From Streptomyces viridiviolaceus (GTDB taxonomy: Bacteria > Actinomycetota > Actinomycetes > Streptomycetales > Streptomycetaceae), in contig NZ_BMWA01000009.1 in assembly GCF_014650995.1 (NCBI RefSeq), positions 171,611 through 235,610 on the forward strand: a stretch of 64,000 nucleotides of DNA, written 5' to 3'. The position numbers and the translations under genes were made by a program. Shown piece after piece: positions 49,939-58,996 of this stretch. The notes under the pieces were generated by a model. That model had not been told where the DNA came from and did no database searches. It worked only from the letters and a program-made list of their open reading frames with translations. How positions within the stretch are numbered: the stretch's first letter is position 1; each line of letters starts with the position of its first letter.

Positions 49939-51516
49939 CTAGTCCTTCACCCGCGTCCGGCCCACCGCGTCCTCCGTCCCGCCCGCAGGCGCCGGGATCG
50001 CCGCCGCGGCGCCGGCGGAGTCGTCGTCCGTGTTGACCCGCTCGATGACCGCGAGCCGTTCCGGGGTGTCCTCCGGCTTGAGGAAGCCGATCAGGACGTA
50101 CAGGACCAGCGACACGGCCAGCGGGATCGAGACCTGGTACTCCAGCGGCACCCCGCCCTCCACGTTCCAGTGGATCGGGTAGTTGACCAGCCAGAAGGCG
50201 AGCAGGCCGGCCGCCCAGCTGGTGAGTGCGGCGGTCGGGCCCGAGCGGCGGAAGGGGCGGAGCAGGCCGAGCATCATCGGGATCGCGATCGGGCCCATCA
50301 GACCGGCGACCCACTTGATGACGACCGTGATGATGTCCTTGAAGGTGGGGGAGTTGACCTGCGTCGCCACCGCCATCGACAGGGCGAGGAAGACGACCGT
50401 CGTCAGCCGGGCCGCCACCAGCCCGGACCGCTCGCCCCACGCCCGCGCCCGTGCCGACAGCACCGGCGCCACGTCCCGGGTGAACACCGCGGCGATGGCG
50501 TTGGCGTCGGAGGAGCACATGGCCATGGTGTGCGAGAAGAAGCCGACGACGACCAGGCCCAGCAGACCGTGCGGGAGGAGCTGTTCGGTCATCAGGGCGT
50601 AGGAGTCGGAACCGTCCGGCTTCTGCGACTCGACCAGGAGCGGGGACATCCACATCGGGAAGAACAGCACCAGCGGCCAGACCAGCCACAGCACCGCCGA
50701 CAGCCGCGCCGACCGCTCGGCCTCGCGCGGGTTGGGCGTGGCCATGTAGCGCTGGGCCTGGTTGAGCATGCCGCCGTTGTACTCGAAGAGCTTGATGAAG
50801 AGGAACGCGAGCAGGAACACCGTGCCGTACGGGCCGACCAGCGGCTCCTCGTGGCCCTGGAGGGCCGGTTCGTCCCAGACGCCGAAGAAGCCGCCGTGGT
50901 CGCCGAGTTCCATGACGACGGCCACGAACATCGCGATGCCCGCCAGCAGCTGGATGACGAACTGCCCCAGCTCGGTCAGCGCGTCCGCCCACAGGCCGCC
51001 GATCGTGCAGTAGATGCCCGTGATCACGCCGGTGATCAGGATGCCCTGGTTGAGGGAGATGCCGGTGAACACGGACAGCAGCGTGGCGATGGCCGCCCAC
51101 TTCGCGCCGACGTCCACGATCTTCAGCAGCATGCCGGACCAGGCCAGGGCCTGCTGGGTGGGCATGTTGTACCGGTTCTTCAGGTACTCCAGCGGAGAGG
51201 CGACGTGCAGGCGCGAGCGCAGCCGGTTGATGCGCGGCGCGAACAGCTTCGACCCGACGGCGATACCGAGGGCGATGGGGAAGGACCACGTCACGAAGGA
51301 CGTGACGCCATAGGTGTAGGCGATGCCGGCGTAGCCGGTGAACATCACCGCGCTGTAGCCCGACATGTGGTGGGAGATGCCGGACAGCCACCAGGGCATC
51401 TTGCCGCCGGCGGTGAAGAAGTCGCTGACGTTGTCCACGCGTTTGTGCGACCAGACGCCGATCGCCACCATCACGGCGAAGTAGCCGATGAGCACGGACC
51501 AGTCGAGACCGTTCAT
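49939..51516 (-). CDS. Sodium:solute symporter
   Basis: Encodes 525 residues from ATG 51516 (AAGGGGG upstream). About 13 membrane helices of the SSS family: LIGYFAVMVAIGVWSHKRVDNVSDFFTAGGKMPWWLSGISHHMSGYSAVMFTGYAGIAYTYGV matches the N-terminal SSS signature. GILITGVITGIYCTIGGLWADALTELGQFVIQLLAGI holds the conserved Na+-site region. The HTMAMCSSDANAIAAVFTRDV block is also typical. Solutes of the family include sugars, amino acids and organic acids. No catabolic gene is adjacent. A near-perfect 18-base palindrome lies about 180 bases upstream. Confidence 0.95.
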   Translation of the reverse strand: MNGLDWSVLIGYFAVMVAIGVWSHKRVDNVSDFFTAGGKMPWWLSGISHHMSGYSAVMFTGYAGIAYTYGVTSFVTWSFPIALGIAVGSKLFAPRINRLRSRLHVASPLEYLKNRYNMPTQQALAWSGMLLKIVDVGAKWAAIATLLSVFTGISLNQGILITGVITGIYCTIGGLWADALTELGQFVIQLLAGIAMFVAVVMELGDHGGFFGVWDEPALQGHEEPLVGPYGTVFLLAFLFIKLFEYNGGMLNQAQRYMATPNPREAERSARLSAVLWLVWPLVLFFPMWMSPLLVESQKPDGSDSYALMTEQLLPHGLLGLVVVGFFSHTMAMCSSDANAIAAVFTRDVAPVLSARARAWGERSGLVAARLTTVVFLALSMAVATQVNSPTFKDIITVVIKWVAGLMGPIAIPMMLGLLRPFRRSGPTAALTSWAAGLLAFWLVNYPIHWNVEGGVPLEYQVSIPLAVSLVLYVLIGFLKPEDTPERLAVIERVNTDDDSAGAAAAIPAPAGGTEDAVGRTRVKD

Positions 51517-51691
51517 GTGCCCCCTTCCAGGGTCCGCCTTGTGAACTCCGCTCAGCAGGTTGGCACTTCGCATGAGCGGGGCGATGGCGAGGCAGGCCGC
51601 GAAGTGCCCGCTCATCGTGGGATCGACGACGCGAGCACGACAAGAAAGCGGAAGGTCAAGAGGGAGTAAAAAGGTTCGGCTTACTGACCTT

Positions 51692-51709
51692 GGTTCATGT
51701 ACGTGAACC
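51692..51709. promoter_or_regulatory. 18-bp near-palindrome upstream of the symporter gene
   Basis: GGTTCATGTACGTGAACC reads the same on the other strand except at one base pair of symmetry-related positions (16 of 18). It lies in the 237-base gap between the symporter start and the end of the next gene, a suitable place for an operator of the symporter. Confidence 0.5.
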
Positions 51710-51753
51710 GGAAGAAGGTGTCCCGGTGCCCGGCTCCTGCGGTGGTCGTCCGG

Positions 51754-53628
51754 CTACTTCAGCTCGTCGGGGCAGGGCGTGCCCCGAGGCAGCGTGTACG
51801 GCGCCGCCAGCCGGTACGTGCCCGCCTCGGGGGCGATCAGCAGCGTCCACTTGTCGCCCTCGGCGTTCTCCTCCGTCTCCGTGAGGCAGCCGTTGACGTT
51901 GTCGTACGTCTTCGGCAGGTCCTCGTCGGGACGGTTCTTGGACGCCTCCGTCTCCTGCGGTGGCTGGAGCTTCTTGCCCTCCGCGTCGACGAGGCTCAGC
52001 CACGGCGAGTACGGGATGCGGACCAGGACGCGGCCGGCCTGCTTCACGTCGATCGTCCACTCGCCCTGCTCGGCCCGCTGGACGACGGCGTTCGGCTCGG
52101 CCAGCGGTGCCGGGTCGACGACCCGGAACAGCTGCCAGTTGGCGTCGCCCCAGATCTGCTTCAGGTACGGCAGACCGCGCTGGACCAGCTCGCGCTCCCG
52201 CTCGCCGCCGTCGCCGTCCGGCTCGTCCTTCGGCAGCACGACGAAGTGCACGGCCCAGCGCTCCAGCCACTCGTGGTAGTTCGCCGAGTTGAGGGTGTCG
52301 TCGTAGAAGAGCGGGTTGCGCTCCATGTCGGCCTGGCGGTTCCAGCCCCGGGCCAGGTTCACGTACGGGGCGAGCGCCGACGCCTCGCGGTGCGAGCGGG
52401 CCGGGACCACCTCGACGCGGCCCTTCTCGGCGCCGACCTCCTGGAGTTCGTTGACGAGCGGTGCCAGCTCGCGCGCCCAGGAGGCGCGCGGGGTGGTGTG
52501 GACGATGTCGTCGACCGACTTGAAGCCGATCCAGCCGACGAAGCCGACGAAGGCGAGCACGATCGCGTACCACTTGCGGGACCGCGGCACCGCGAACGGC
52601 AGCGCGGCCACCAGCGCCGCCCCGGCGAACAGCATCGACAGACGGGTGACGTTCGAGCCGATCTGGGAGCTGATCAGCCAGACCAGCAGCACGGCCAGCC
52701 CGTACACCGCGGACGTGATCCGCACGGTCGTCCACGTGCGCGGCACGACCAGGAACACGATGGCCGAGTAGAGCACCGGCAGGGCCGCCGAGCCGAACGA
52801 CATCGGCTGCGTACCCGAGAAGGGGAACAGCCAGGCCGACAGCGCCACCACCGCGCTCGGCGCCAGCCCCAGCGCCCACGCACCCGGACGGCGCTTCTGC
52901 AGGAACAGGGCCACCGCCACCAGGCCCACGAACAGGCCCGCGACGGGGGAGGACATGGTGGCCAGCGCGGCCAGCGGCGCCGCGCACAGCGCCTTCGCCC
53001 AGCGCTTGTAGCGCCAGCGGTACGGCCAGCAGAACACCACCGCGACCGCGCCGAGCGCGAACATCGTGCCCAGCCCGAACGTCACCCGGCCCGACACCGC
53101 GTTGCACAGCAGCCCGAACAGTCCGGCCAGCGACGCCCACAGCGGGTTCCTGACCGCGCGGCTGCGCAGCAGGATCAGGGTCAGCAGCCCGGCCGAGAGC
53201 GTCCCGGCGATCATCAGCGTCGTACGGACGCCGAGGACGGACATCAGATACGGCGAGACCACGCTGTACGACACCGGATGCATGCCGCCGTACCAGGCGA
53301 GGTTGTATGCCGAGTCCGGATGGCGGCCGACGAACTCCGCCCACGCGTCCTGTGCGGCGAGGTCGCCGCCACTGTTCGCGAAGGTGAAGAACCAGACGAC
53401 GTGGAACAGCCCGGCGAGGGCGGTGACGAACAGGACCGGGTGGCGCTGCACCCGCTCGCGCAGGGTCCGGGCGGCGGCCTTCACGGGAGGCTCCGGAGCC
53501 TTCGCGTCCACAGGGTCGTGGTCACGGCCACCGTCGCTCTCGCCGCGCGGCGCGGGCACGCGTGTGCGCGGGCCGGTTCCCGGGCCCGGATCGGCGTCGT
53601 CGGCGCGTGTCGGCTCCGCAGTGGCCAC
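51754..53628 (-). CDS. Large polytopic membrane protein with extracytoplasmic C-terminal domain
   Basis: Encodes ~624 residues if begun at GTG 53628, which has GGGGAG nine bases upstream; longer frames reach 53790. A ~60-residue charged N-terminus is followed by about 10-12 helices (HPVLFVTALAGLFHVVWFFTFA, GTLSAGLLTLILL, FAGAALVAALPFAV, WYAIVLAFVGFVGWIGF) with a long first loop NSGGDLAAQDAWAEFVGRHPDSAYNLAWYGGMHPVSYSVVSPYL. That loop recalls GT-C-type glycosyltransferases. A ~230-residue C-terminal domain outside the membrane follows (SANYHEWLERWAVHFVVLPKDEP ... GTYRLAAPYTLPRG). It is often labelled MFS, but the topology argues for a GT-C-like envelope enzyme; this is inference. It lies just downstream of the carboxypeptidase gene. 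Confidence 0.82.
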   Translation of the reverse strand: MATAEPTRADDADPGPGTGPRTRVPAPRGESDGGRDHDPVDAKAPEPPVKAAARTLRERVQRHPVLFVTALAGLFHVVWFFTFANSGGDLAAQDAWAEFVGRHPDSAYNLAWYGGMHPVSYSVVSPYLMSVLGVRTTLMIAGTLSAGLLTLILLRSRAVRNPLWASLAGLFGLLCNAVSGRVTFGLGTMFALGAVAVVFCWPYRWRYKRWAKALCAAPLAALATMSSPVAGLFVGLVAVALFLQKRRPGAWALGLAPSAVVALSAWLFPFSGTQPMSFGSAALPVLYSAIVFLVVPRTWTTVRITSAVYGLAVLLVWLISSQIGSNVTRLSMLFAGAALVAALPFAVPRSRKWYAIVLAFVGFVGWIGFKSVDDIVHTTPRASWARELAPLVNELQEVGAEKGRVEVVPARSHREASALAPYVNLARGWNRQADMERNPLFYDDTLNSANYHEWLERWAVHFVVLPKDEPDGDGGERERELVQRGLPYLKQIWGDANWQLFRVVDPAPLAEPNAVVQRAEQGEWTIDVKQAGRVLVRIPYSPWLSLVDAEGKKLQPPQETEASKNRPDEDLPKTYDNVNGCLTETEENAEGDKWTLLIAPEAGTYRLAAPYTLPRGTPCPDELK

Positions 53629-53811
53629 CTGAAGGCACTCCCCGTGTCCCGTCTTCTGCTTTCGGCCGCGTTCCGTTCCCGTACCGTTCACGGTCGCGTT
53701 CCCGCGACCGGCGACCATGCCCCGTTTCGTGACGCTAGCACGCACCCCCTTCGCGCGGCCCGCCCGCGTGCGGGACGCCCCGCGGCTCACCGGCCGCGGG
53801 GCGCCGCCGGC

Positions 53812-56319
53812 TCAGCCCAGACGGGTCAGCTTGCTCGTGAAGCCGGGCTCGACGAGGTCCGCCTGCAGGGCGACGGGCACCTTGACCGCACCGCTGGTGC
53901 CGCCGTCGCCCACCGTGAGGGTGCCCACCTTGGTCCCGGCCTTCGCCGTGTGCGGCAGCTCGTCCGCCTCGAAGGTCAGCTTGACCGTCAGGCCGGCCCA
54001 GCCGACCGCCTTGACGTCCTGCGCGGCCACGACCGGCGTACGGCCGCCGAGGCCGTCGTCGACGTACCCGACGACGGAACCCTTCTTCAGGATCGTCGAC
54101 GACTCCAGCGCGCCCTGCGCGGCCCGGATGAGCTTGTCGCTGGAGTCCAGCGCGGCACCGAGGATGGTGTTGTCCGCGCCGCCCGCCGGCTGGCGCACCA
54201 CGGCACCGACGATGGTGCGCGTCTCGCCGCCGACCTCCTTCTTCGCCGCGAAGACGAGGTTGCCGAGGGCGGAGGTGGTGGTGCCGGTCTTGATGCCGAC
54301 GACGTTGTTGGAGCCGACCAGGTGGTTCCAGTTGGAGTGGTTGACGCCCTTGTAGTCGGTGTACGACATCATCGCGGCGACCTCACGGAAGGCCGGCTCC
54401 TTCATCGCCGCCTTGGCCAGCTTGACCTGGTCCACGGCCGTGCTCACCGTCGTGTTGTTCAGGCCCGAGGGGTCCGTGTACGTCGTGTTAGTCATGCCGA
54501 GGTCCTCGGCGGTGGCGTTCATCTTCTCCACGAACGCCTTCTCGGACCCCGCGTCCCAGCGGGCGAGGAGCCGCGCCACGTTGTTCGCGGACGCGATGAG
54601 GATGCTCTCCAGGGCCTCGCGCTGGGAGATCTTGTCGCCCTGGTAGACGTTGACGGTCGACTCCTGGCCGGCCTGCGACTGGTCCTCGGCCGCCTGGTCG
54701 ATCTCGATCTTCGGACCGTCGGCGCCGCTCTTGAGCGGGTGCTCGCGCAGGATGACGTACGCGGTCATCACCTTCGCGACACTGGCGATCGGTACGGGCT
54801 TCTGCTCGCCGGACGAGCCGAACGTGCCGATCCCCTGCACGTCCAGCGCGGCCTGCCCCGCGGACGGCCACGGGATCTCGGGCTTGCCGCCCTCGAAGGT
54901 GAAGCTGTCCTTCGCCGTGAGGTCCAGCGTCGGCGCGGGCAGCGGGCGCACCGCCTGCACGACAGCGAAGACGATCAGCAGCAGGACGACCAGCGGGGTC
55001 CAGATCTTGACCCGGCGGACGGTCGTGCGCAGCGGCGTCTCCGGCGGCGGCGGAGTGTTCGTCAGCTCCGCCAGCAGGTCCAGCGGCGGCTTCGGCGGCA
55101 GCGGCTGCTGCGTGGTGCGCTCGGGACCGACCTGCGAGTAGTTCTCGGTGACGCCGGTACGGATCCGGGGCAGCGCGGTCGTGGCCCCGGCCTCGGACGT
55201 CCCGGGCTTCTCCGCGTCGGGGCGCGCGGGCCTGCGGCTCGCCGGGTCGTCGAAGTCCTTGAGCGCGACGAACTTGCTGGTGCGCTCGGCGTCCGCCTCG
55301 GGCCGGCCGGCCTTGCGGGCCTTGTCGTCCCGGCTGCCCTCTTCGGCGTCGTCGGGCTTGTCGCCCTCCTCGGCCTTGTCTGCCTTGTCGGCCTTGTCAG
55401 CTTTATCGGTCTTCTCGGTCTTGTCGGCCGCCGCGGGGCTGCCGCCCAGCTTGAGCATGGTCGTGGGCTGGTCGACGGCGGGGCGAACGGCCTTGAAGAC
55501 GGCGGTGGGCTGGTCGACGGGAGGGTGGTCGGAAGCGTCGGAGGCGTCCGGCTCGGCCTCCCGCCCGGGACCGGACTCGTCTGCGTCGGTGTCCGCGGGG
55601 GCGTCGGCCTCTTCGGCGGCCTTCGCGGTCCCGGGTTCGCCTGCGTCCGCCGCGGCGGCGGGCGCCTGGTCGTCCTCGTCCGCGCGCTCCTGCGCGTCCT
55701 CGTCGCCCTCGGGCGTGCCGGACGTCGCCTCCGTGTCCCGCGTGGTCTCCTGGGCGGCGTCCTGCCCGTTCTCGGCGGTGTCCTGGCCGTCCTCGGCGTC
55801 ACCGTCGGCCCGCTCGGCCTCCTCCGCCTTCCCCGTCCCGCCCGCGGCCCGCGAAGCCGCACGCTCGTCCGCGGACGACACCCACGCCGCCACGGCGTCC
55901 CGCAGGCGGCCGTCGGCCGACGCACCGGCACCGGAGGTCCCGGAGGCGTCGGCGGAGCCCTCCTCCGCGGAACCCGCCGCGTCGGCGCCCGCGTCGTCGG
56001 CCCGGTCCTCGGTCTCCGCCGCGGACTCGCTGCCGGCGTCGGCGTCGGCGTCGGTGTCGGACTCGGCGTCGGCGTCGGCGTCGGCCTCGGCCTCCGTCTC
56101 GCGGACGGACAGCACCCGCGTCGCCGTGTCGACGCCCCCGCGGGATTCGGCGGCCCCGGCGGTCACCGAGGGCTTCGCGGCCTCCCGTGCCACCGCCAGC
56201 CGCGGATCACGCGTCTCGCTCGTCTCGGTCCTGGCCTCGGGAACCGGACCCGCGCTCCCCGACGTCGGTTCTTCCGACGACTCGCGCTGCTTCGACCTGT
56301 CGGGGGACTCGCCCGCCAC
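53812..56319 (-). CDS. D-alanyl-D-alanine carboxypeptidase with long acidic cytoplasmic domain
   Basis: Encodes 835 residues from GTG 56319 (GGAGGAGG five bases upstream). Residues 1-~430 are low complexity and acidic, with runs such as EADADADAESDTDADADAGS and TDKADKADKADKAEE and two VDQPT words. One membrane helix (WTPLVVLLLIVFAVVQAV) is near 437-455. The C-terminal half is a PBP5-like penicillin-binding domain outside the cell: ASVAKVM (SxxK, ~511), ASANNVA (SxN, ~576) and IKTGTTT (KTG, ~676), then the C-terminal beta domain. It trims the terminal D-Ala from peptidoglycan stems. Catalytic motifs are complete; the long inner tail is unusual for the class. Confidence 0.94.
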   Translation of the reverse strand: MAGESPDRSKQRESSEEPTSGSAGPVPEARTETSETRDPRLAVAREAAKPSVTAGAAESRGGVDTATRVLSVRETEAEADADADAESDTDADADAGSESAAETEDRADDAGADAAGSAEEGSADASGTSGAGASADGRLRDAVAAWVSSADERAASRAAGGTGKAEEAERADGDAEDGQDTAENGQDAAQETTRDTEATSGTPEGDEDAQERADEDDQAPAAAADAGEPGTAKAAEEADAPADTDADESGPGREAEPDASDASDHPPVDQPTAVFKAVRPAVDQPTTMLKLGGSPAAADKTEKTDKADKADKADKAEEGDKPDDAEEGSRDDKARKAGRPEADAERTSKFVALKDFDDPASRRPARPDAEKPGTSEAGATTALPRIRTGVTENYSQVGPERTTQQPLPPKPPLDLLAELTNTPPPPETPLRTTVRRVKIWTPLVVLLLIVFAVVQAVRPLPAPTLDLTAKDSFTFEGGKPEIPWPSAGQAALDVQGIGTFGSSGEQKPVPIASVAKVMTAYVILREHPLKSGADGPKIEIDQAAEDQSQAGQESTVNVYQGDKISQREALESILIASANNVARLLARWDAGSEKAFVEKMNATAEDLGMTNTTYTDPSGLNNTTVSTAVDQVKLAKAAMKEPAFREVAAMMSYTDYKGVNHSNWNHLVGSNNVVGIKTGTTTSALGNLVFAAKKEVGGETRTIVGAVVRQPAGGADNTILGAALDSSDKLIRAAQGALESSTILKKGSVVGYVDDGLGGRTPVVAAQDVKAVGWAGLTVKLTFEADELPHTAKAGTKVGTLTVGDGGTSGAVKVPVALQADLVEPGFTSKLTRLG

Positions 56320-56524
56320 CGATGCCTCCTCCATGCGCCGCACGTCCTGTGCGCGCGTACCGAACCGCGTACCGAACCATGTACCAGTGTCCTGTGTAGG
56401 GGTAGAACCCATGCGGTAGACGAGAACGACATACCTACCGGTTCCCTTACGAACCGGTCACGCACCCTCGACAGACCAATGTGAGAGGGGTCACCCTGTC
56501 ATTCATCCACGCGGGGAGGCATGG

Positions 56525-57277
56525 ATGGGCAGGAGCCGCAGAACACTTCCGGAGGAGCTTCTGCTGCTGGCACTGGACCCGACCACGGGTACCACTGCAC
56601 AGCCGCAGTCGCTCGACCTCGGTCTGGCCGGAGCACAGCTGGTGGAGCTGGCGCTGGCCGGACGGATAGCCCCAGACGGGGATCGTATCGCCGTGGTGGT
56701 GCCACGGCCGACTGGAGATCCAACACTGGACTGCGCGTTGGAGCTGCTGCGAAGGCGTGGCGCTCCCGTACGGGCGGTCAACTGGATCGGCGGACCCCGC
56801 CTGGGGCTCCGTCAGACGTACCTCTCACATCTGGAACGGTGCGGCATGGTGCACGCCGTGGAAGGCCAGATGTGCGGGGTGCTGCCGACGACTCGCTACC
56901 AGGCGACGGACACGGCGATCAGCCGGGAGATCAGGGCCCGGCTGGACTCGGCGATCCGCACCGGCGTACCGCCGGACCCGCGGACCGCGGCGCTCGCCGC
57001 ACTGGCCCACGCGGTCGGCCTCGGCAAGCACCTCTACCCGGGCAACGAGGGCCGCTCGTCCCGTTCCCGGCTGCGTGACCTGATCAGGCACGACCCGATG
57101 GGCGGCCTCGTGGCGCACGCCGTGATGGACGTCCAGAACGGCGCGGCGGCTCAGCCACGCCGCGGCCCGGCTCCGGCCGGCCGTCAGGCCGCAGGAGCCA
57201 GGCCCGCTCCGGAACCCGCCCGCGGTGTTCCGGCGCAACCGCGCCGCGGATCCATGGCGCGTGCCGTGGCCCACTGA
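56525..57277 (+). CDS. GPP34 (Golgi phosphoprotein 3)-domain protein
   Basis: Encodes 250 residues from ATG 56525, with GGGGAGG six bases upstream. The GPP34 pattern is clear: LPEELLLLALDPTTG, GLAGAQLVELALAGRIAPDGDRIAVV, LRQTYLSHLERCGMVHAVEG and ALAALAHAVGLGKHLYPGNEGRSSRSRLRDLIRHDPMGGLVAHAVMDVQNG. The last ~40 residues are Pro/Arg-rich and disordered. In eukaryotes the domain binds phosphatidylinositol 4-phosphate; the many Streptomyces copies have no settled function but may bind membranes. It is divergent from the carboxypeptidase gene. Confidence 0.95.
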   Translation: MGRSRRTLPEELLLLALDPTTGTTAQPQSLDLGLAGAQLVELALAGRIAPDGDRIAVVVPRPTGDPTLDCALELLRRRGAPVRAVNWIGGPRLGLRQTYLSHLERCGMVHAVEGQMCGVLPTTRYQATDTAISREIRARLDSAIRTGVPPDPRTAALAALAHAVGLGKHLYPGNEGRSSRSRLRDLIRHDPMGGLVAHAVMDVQNGAAAQPRRGPAPAGRQAAGARPAPEPARGVPAQPRRGSMARAVAH

Positions 57278-57591
57278 TCCACGGGCGCCCGACGCAACCA
57301 GAGCCGCACCGACAGTCCCCGAGACCCGGTTACGGGAGCCGCAGGCCGCGCGGGGCGACAGGACCGCTCGTACGTCCGGACCACTCCGGGCGGCGAAACG
57401 GTTCCGCCGCCCCGCGCGGCCGTATGCGCGGCCCCTGGTGCGGCCGTGTGTGCGGGTGCCGCCCCGAACTGGCGTGTACGCGGCGCATATCGACCGTTTG
57501 CCAGCGGTAGAAAGCCCCTTGGTGGCAGTCTGCTCAGCAGCAGATACGCAAAGTGGCAAGTACGAGGCACGCAGCCGGAGGTGCACGTCCC
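57278..57591. other. Non-coding stretch before the XRE regulator
   Basis: 314 bases without a supported gene; frames here give arginine-rich shadow peptides. The last 80 bases are less G+C-rich and probably hold the regulator's promoter (TTGGTG near 57520 and AGATACG near 57542, not a strong match). Confidence 0.45.
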
Positions 57592-58449
57592 GTGGCGTCC
57601 AATGTCAATCCCACCGTCAGGCGGCGCCGGCTGGGCCAGGAGCTGCGCCGGCTCCGCGAGCTCAAGGGCATGACGGCCGAGGAGGTGGCGGAGCGGCTGC
57701 TGGTCTCGCAGTCGAAGATCAGCCGTCTGGAGAACGGCCGGCGCAGCATCAGCCAGCGTGACGTCCGCGACCTGTGCGGGGTGTACGAGGTCGAGGACCA
57801 GCGGATCGTCGACTCGCTGATGCAGATGGCGAAGGACTCGCGCCAGCAGGGCTGGTGGCACGCCTTCGGGGACATCCCGTACAGCGTCTACATCGGCCTG
57901 GAGACGGACGCGGAGTCGCTGCGGACCTACGAACCGCAGATCATCACCGGCCTGTTGCAGACCCGGCCGTACGCCGAGGCGCTCATCCAGGGCGCCCTGC
58001 CCGAGACGTCGGTGGCCGACATCGAGAAACGGGTCCAGGTGCGCATACGGCGCCAGGAGCGCATCTCCGGCGACAGCAACCCGCTGCGGCTGTGGGTGGT
58101 CCTCGACGAGGCCGCCCTGCGCCGGGTGGTGGGCGGCCGTCAGGTGATGCGGGAGCAGTTGGAGCACGTCGCCGAGATGTCGCAGCTGCCGCACATCACC
58201 GTGCAGGTGCTGCCCTTCGACGTCGGGGCGCACCCCGGCATCAACGGCCAGTACTCGATCCTGGAGTTCGCCGACGCGGCCGATTCGAGCGTGGTCTACA
58301 TCGAGGGCGTGACCAGCGACCTGTACCTCGAGAAGGCGCACGACGTGCAGAAGTACACGGTGATGTACGAGCATCTGCGGGCCCAGGCGCTGAACGTGGA
58401 GCAGTCGCGCCAGCTCATCGAGGACGTGGCGAAGGAGTACGCGCGCTGA
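57592..58449 (+). CDS. XRE-family regulator with DUF5753 domain
   Basis: Encodes 285 residues from GTG 57592 (GGAGG 57577-57581). The XRE helix-turn-helix is RLGQELRRLRELKGMTAEEVAERLLVSQSKISRLENGRRSISQRDVRDLCGVY, residues ~13-65. From ~95 the DUF5753 domain follows (YIGLETDAESLRTYEPQIITGLLQTRPYAEALIQGALPE, LWVVLDEAALRRVVGGRQVMREQLEHV, ITVQVLPFDVGAHPGINGQYSILEF). Streptomyces pair such regulators with a small DUF397 protein, found here 227 bases downstream, as at the abaA and whiJ-type loci involved in development and antibiotic control. The target of this pair is unknown. Confidence 0.96.
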   Translation: MASNVNPTVRRRRLGQELRRLRELKGMTAEEVAERLLVSQSKISRLENGRRSISQRDVRDLCGVYEVEDQRIVDSLMQMAKDSRQQGWWHAFGDIPYSVYIGLETDAESLRTYEPQIITGLLQTRPYAEALIQGALPETSVADIEKRVQVRIRRQERISGDSNPLRLWVVLDEAALRRVVGGRQVMREQLEHVAEMSQLPHITVQVLPFDVGAHPGINGQYSILEFADAADSSVVYIEGVTSDLYLEKAHDVQKYTVMYEHLRAQALNVEQSRQLIEDVAKEYAR

Positions 58450-58676
58450 GGCTTCCGGCCAGGTGGCGCCGGATGCTACACCCCTGACCGGTCGGACTGG
58501 AAGTCTCACCTGGAATATGCCATCCGGTCGGGTGAATGGCCGCTCCGTACCGGAAGGTCAGCGAGTAGCGTCGATCACGCCAACGATCACACGACATTGG
58601 CGTAAACCGCGCTGCGATTCCCGAGCGGGTCCGCGGCGCGGCGACAGCAACTCAGCAACTCGCCATCGGAGCAGAC

Positions 58677-58868
58677 ATGGCAATTCTTCAGGGCGCCACG
58701 GAATCTTGGACCAAGTCCTCCTACTCCGGAGGAAACGGCGCGTGCGTCGAGGTCAGGTCCCCGGTCGTGACGGCACTGGCCGTCCGCGACTCCAAGGTCC
58801 CCGAGGGCCCCGTCCTGGCATTCCCCGCCGACGCGTGGAACGCCTTCGTGGCTTCGGTCAAGGGGTAA
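58677..58868 (+). CDS. DUF397 small protein
   Basis: Encodes 63 residues, MAILQGATESWTKSSYSGGNGACVEVRS then VAVRDSKVPEGPVLAF-type sequence (LAVRDSKVPEGPVLAFPADAWNAFVASVKG). WxKSSYSGGNGxCVEV and VRDSK are DUF397 signatures. A GGAG precedes the ATG. In paired loci the small protein modulates the XRE regulator encoded next to it. There is a hairpin terminator at 58917-58961. Confidence 0.97.
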   Translation: MAILQGATESWTKSSYSGGNGACVEVRSPVVTALAVRDSKVPEGPVLAFPADAWNAFVASVKG

Positions 58869-58916
58869 CGACTCCGCGACTCCGCCCGTCACGAACCCAC
58901 CACCCCCCACCACCGA

Positions 58917-58961
58917 CAGAGCCCTCCCGACCAGATCGCCGTCCTAGCCGAGAGGGCTCTG
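58917..58961. terminator. Terminator hairpin after the DUF397 gene
   Basis: CAGAGCCCTC (58917-58926) pairs perfectly with GAGGGCTCTG (58952-58961). It lies between convergent genes and can serve both. Confidence 0.65.
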
Positions 58962-58996
58962 TCCACTTCACGACGCCTCGTCTCCCACGGCGTCCC

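Noticed and set aside
51697..56484. 1595-codon plus-strand ORF
   Set aside because: It is opposite the membrane protein and carboxypeptidase genes, which have clear motifs; the ORF has none and shows shadow composition.
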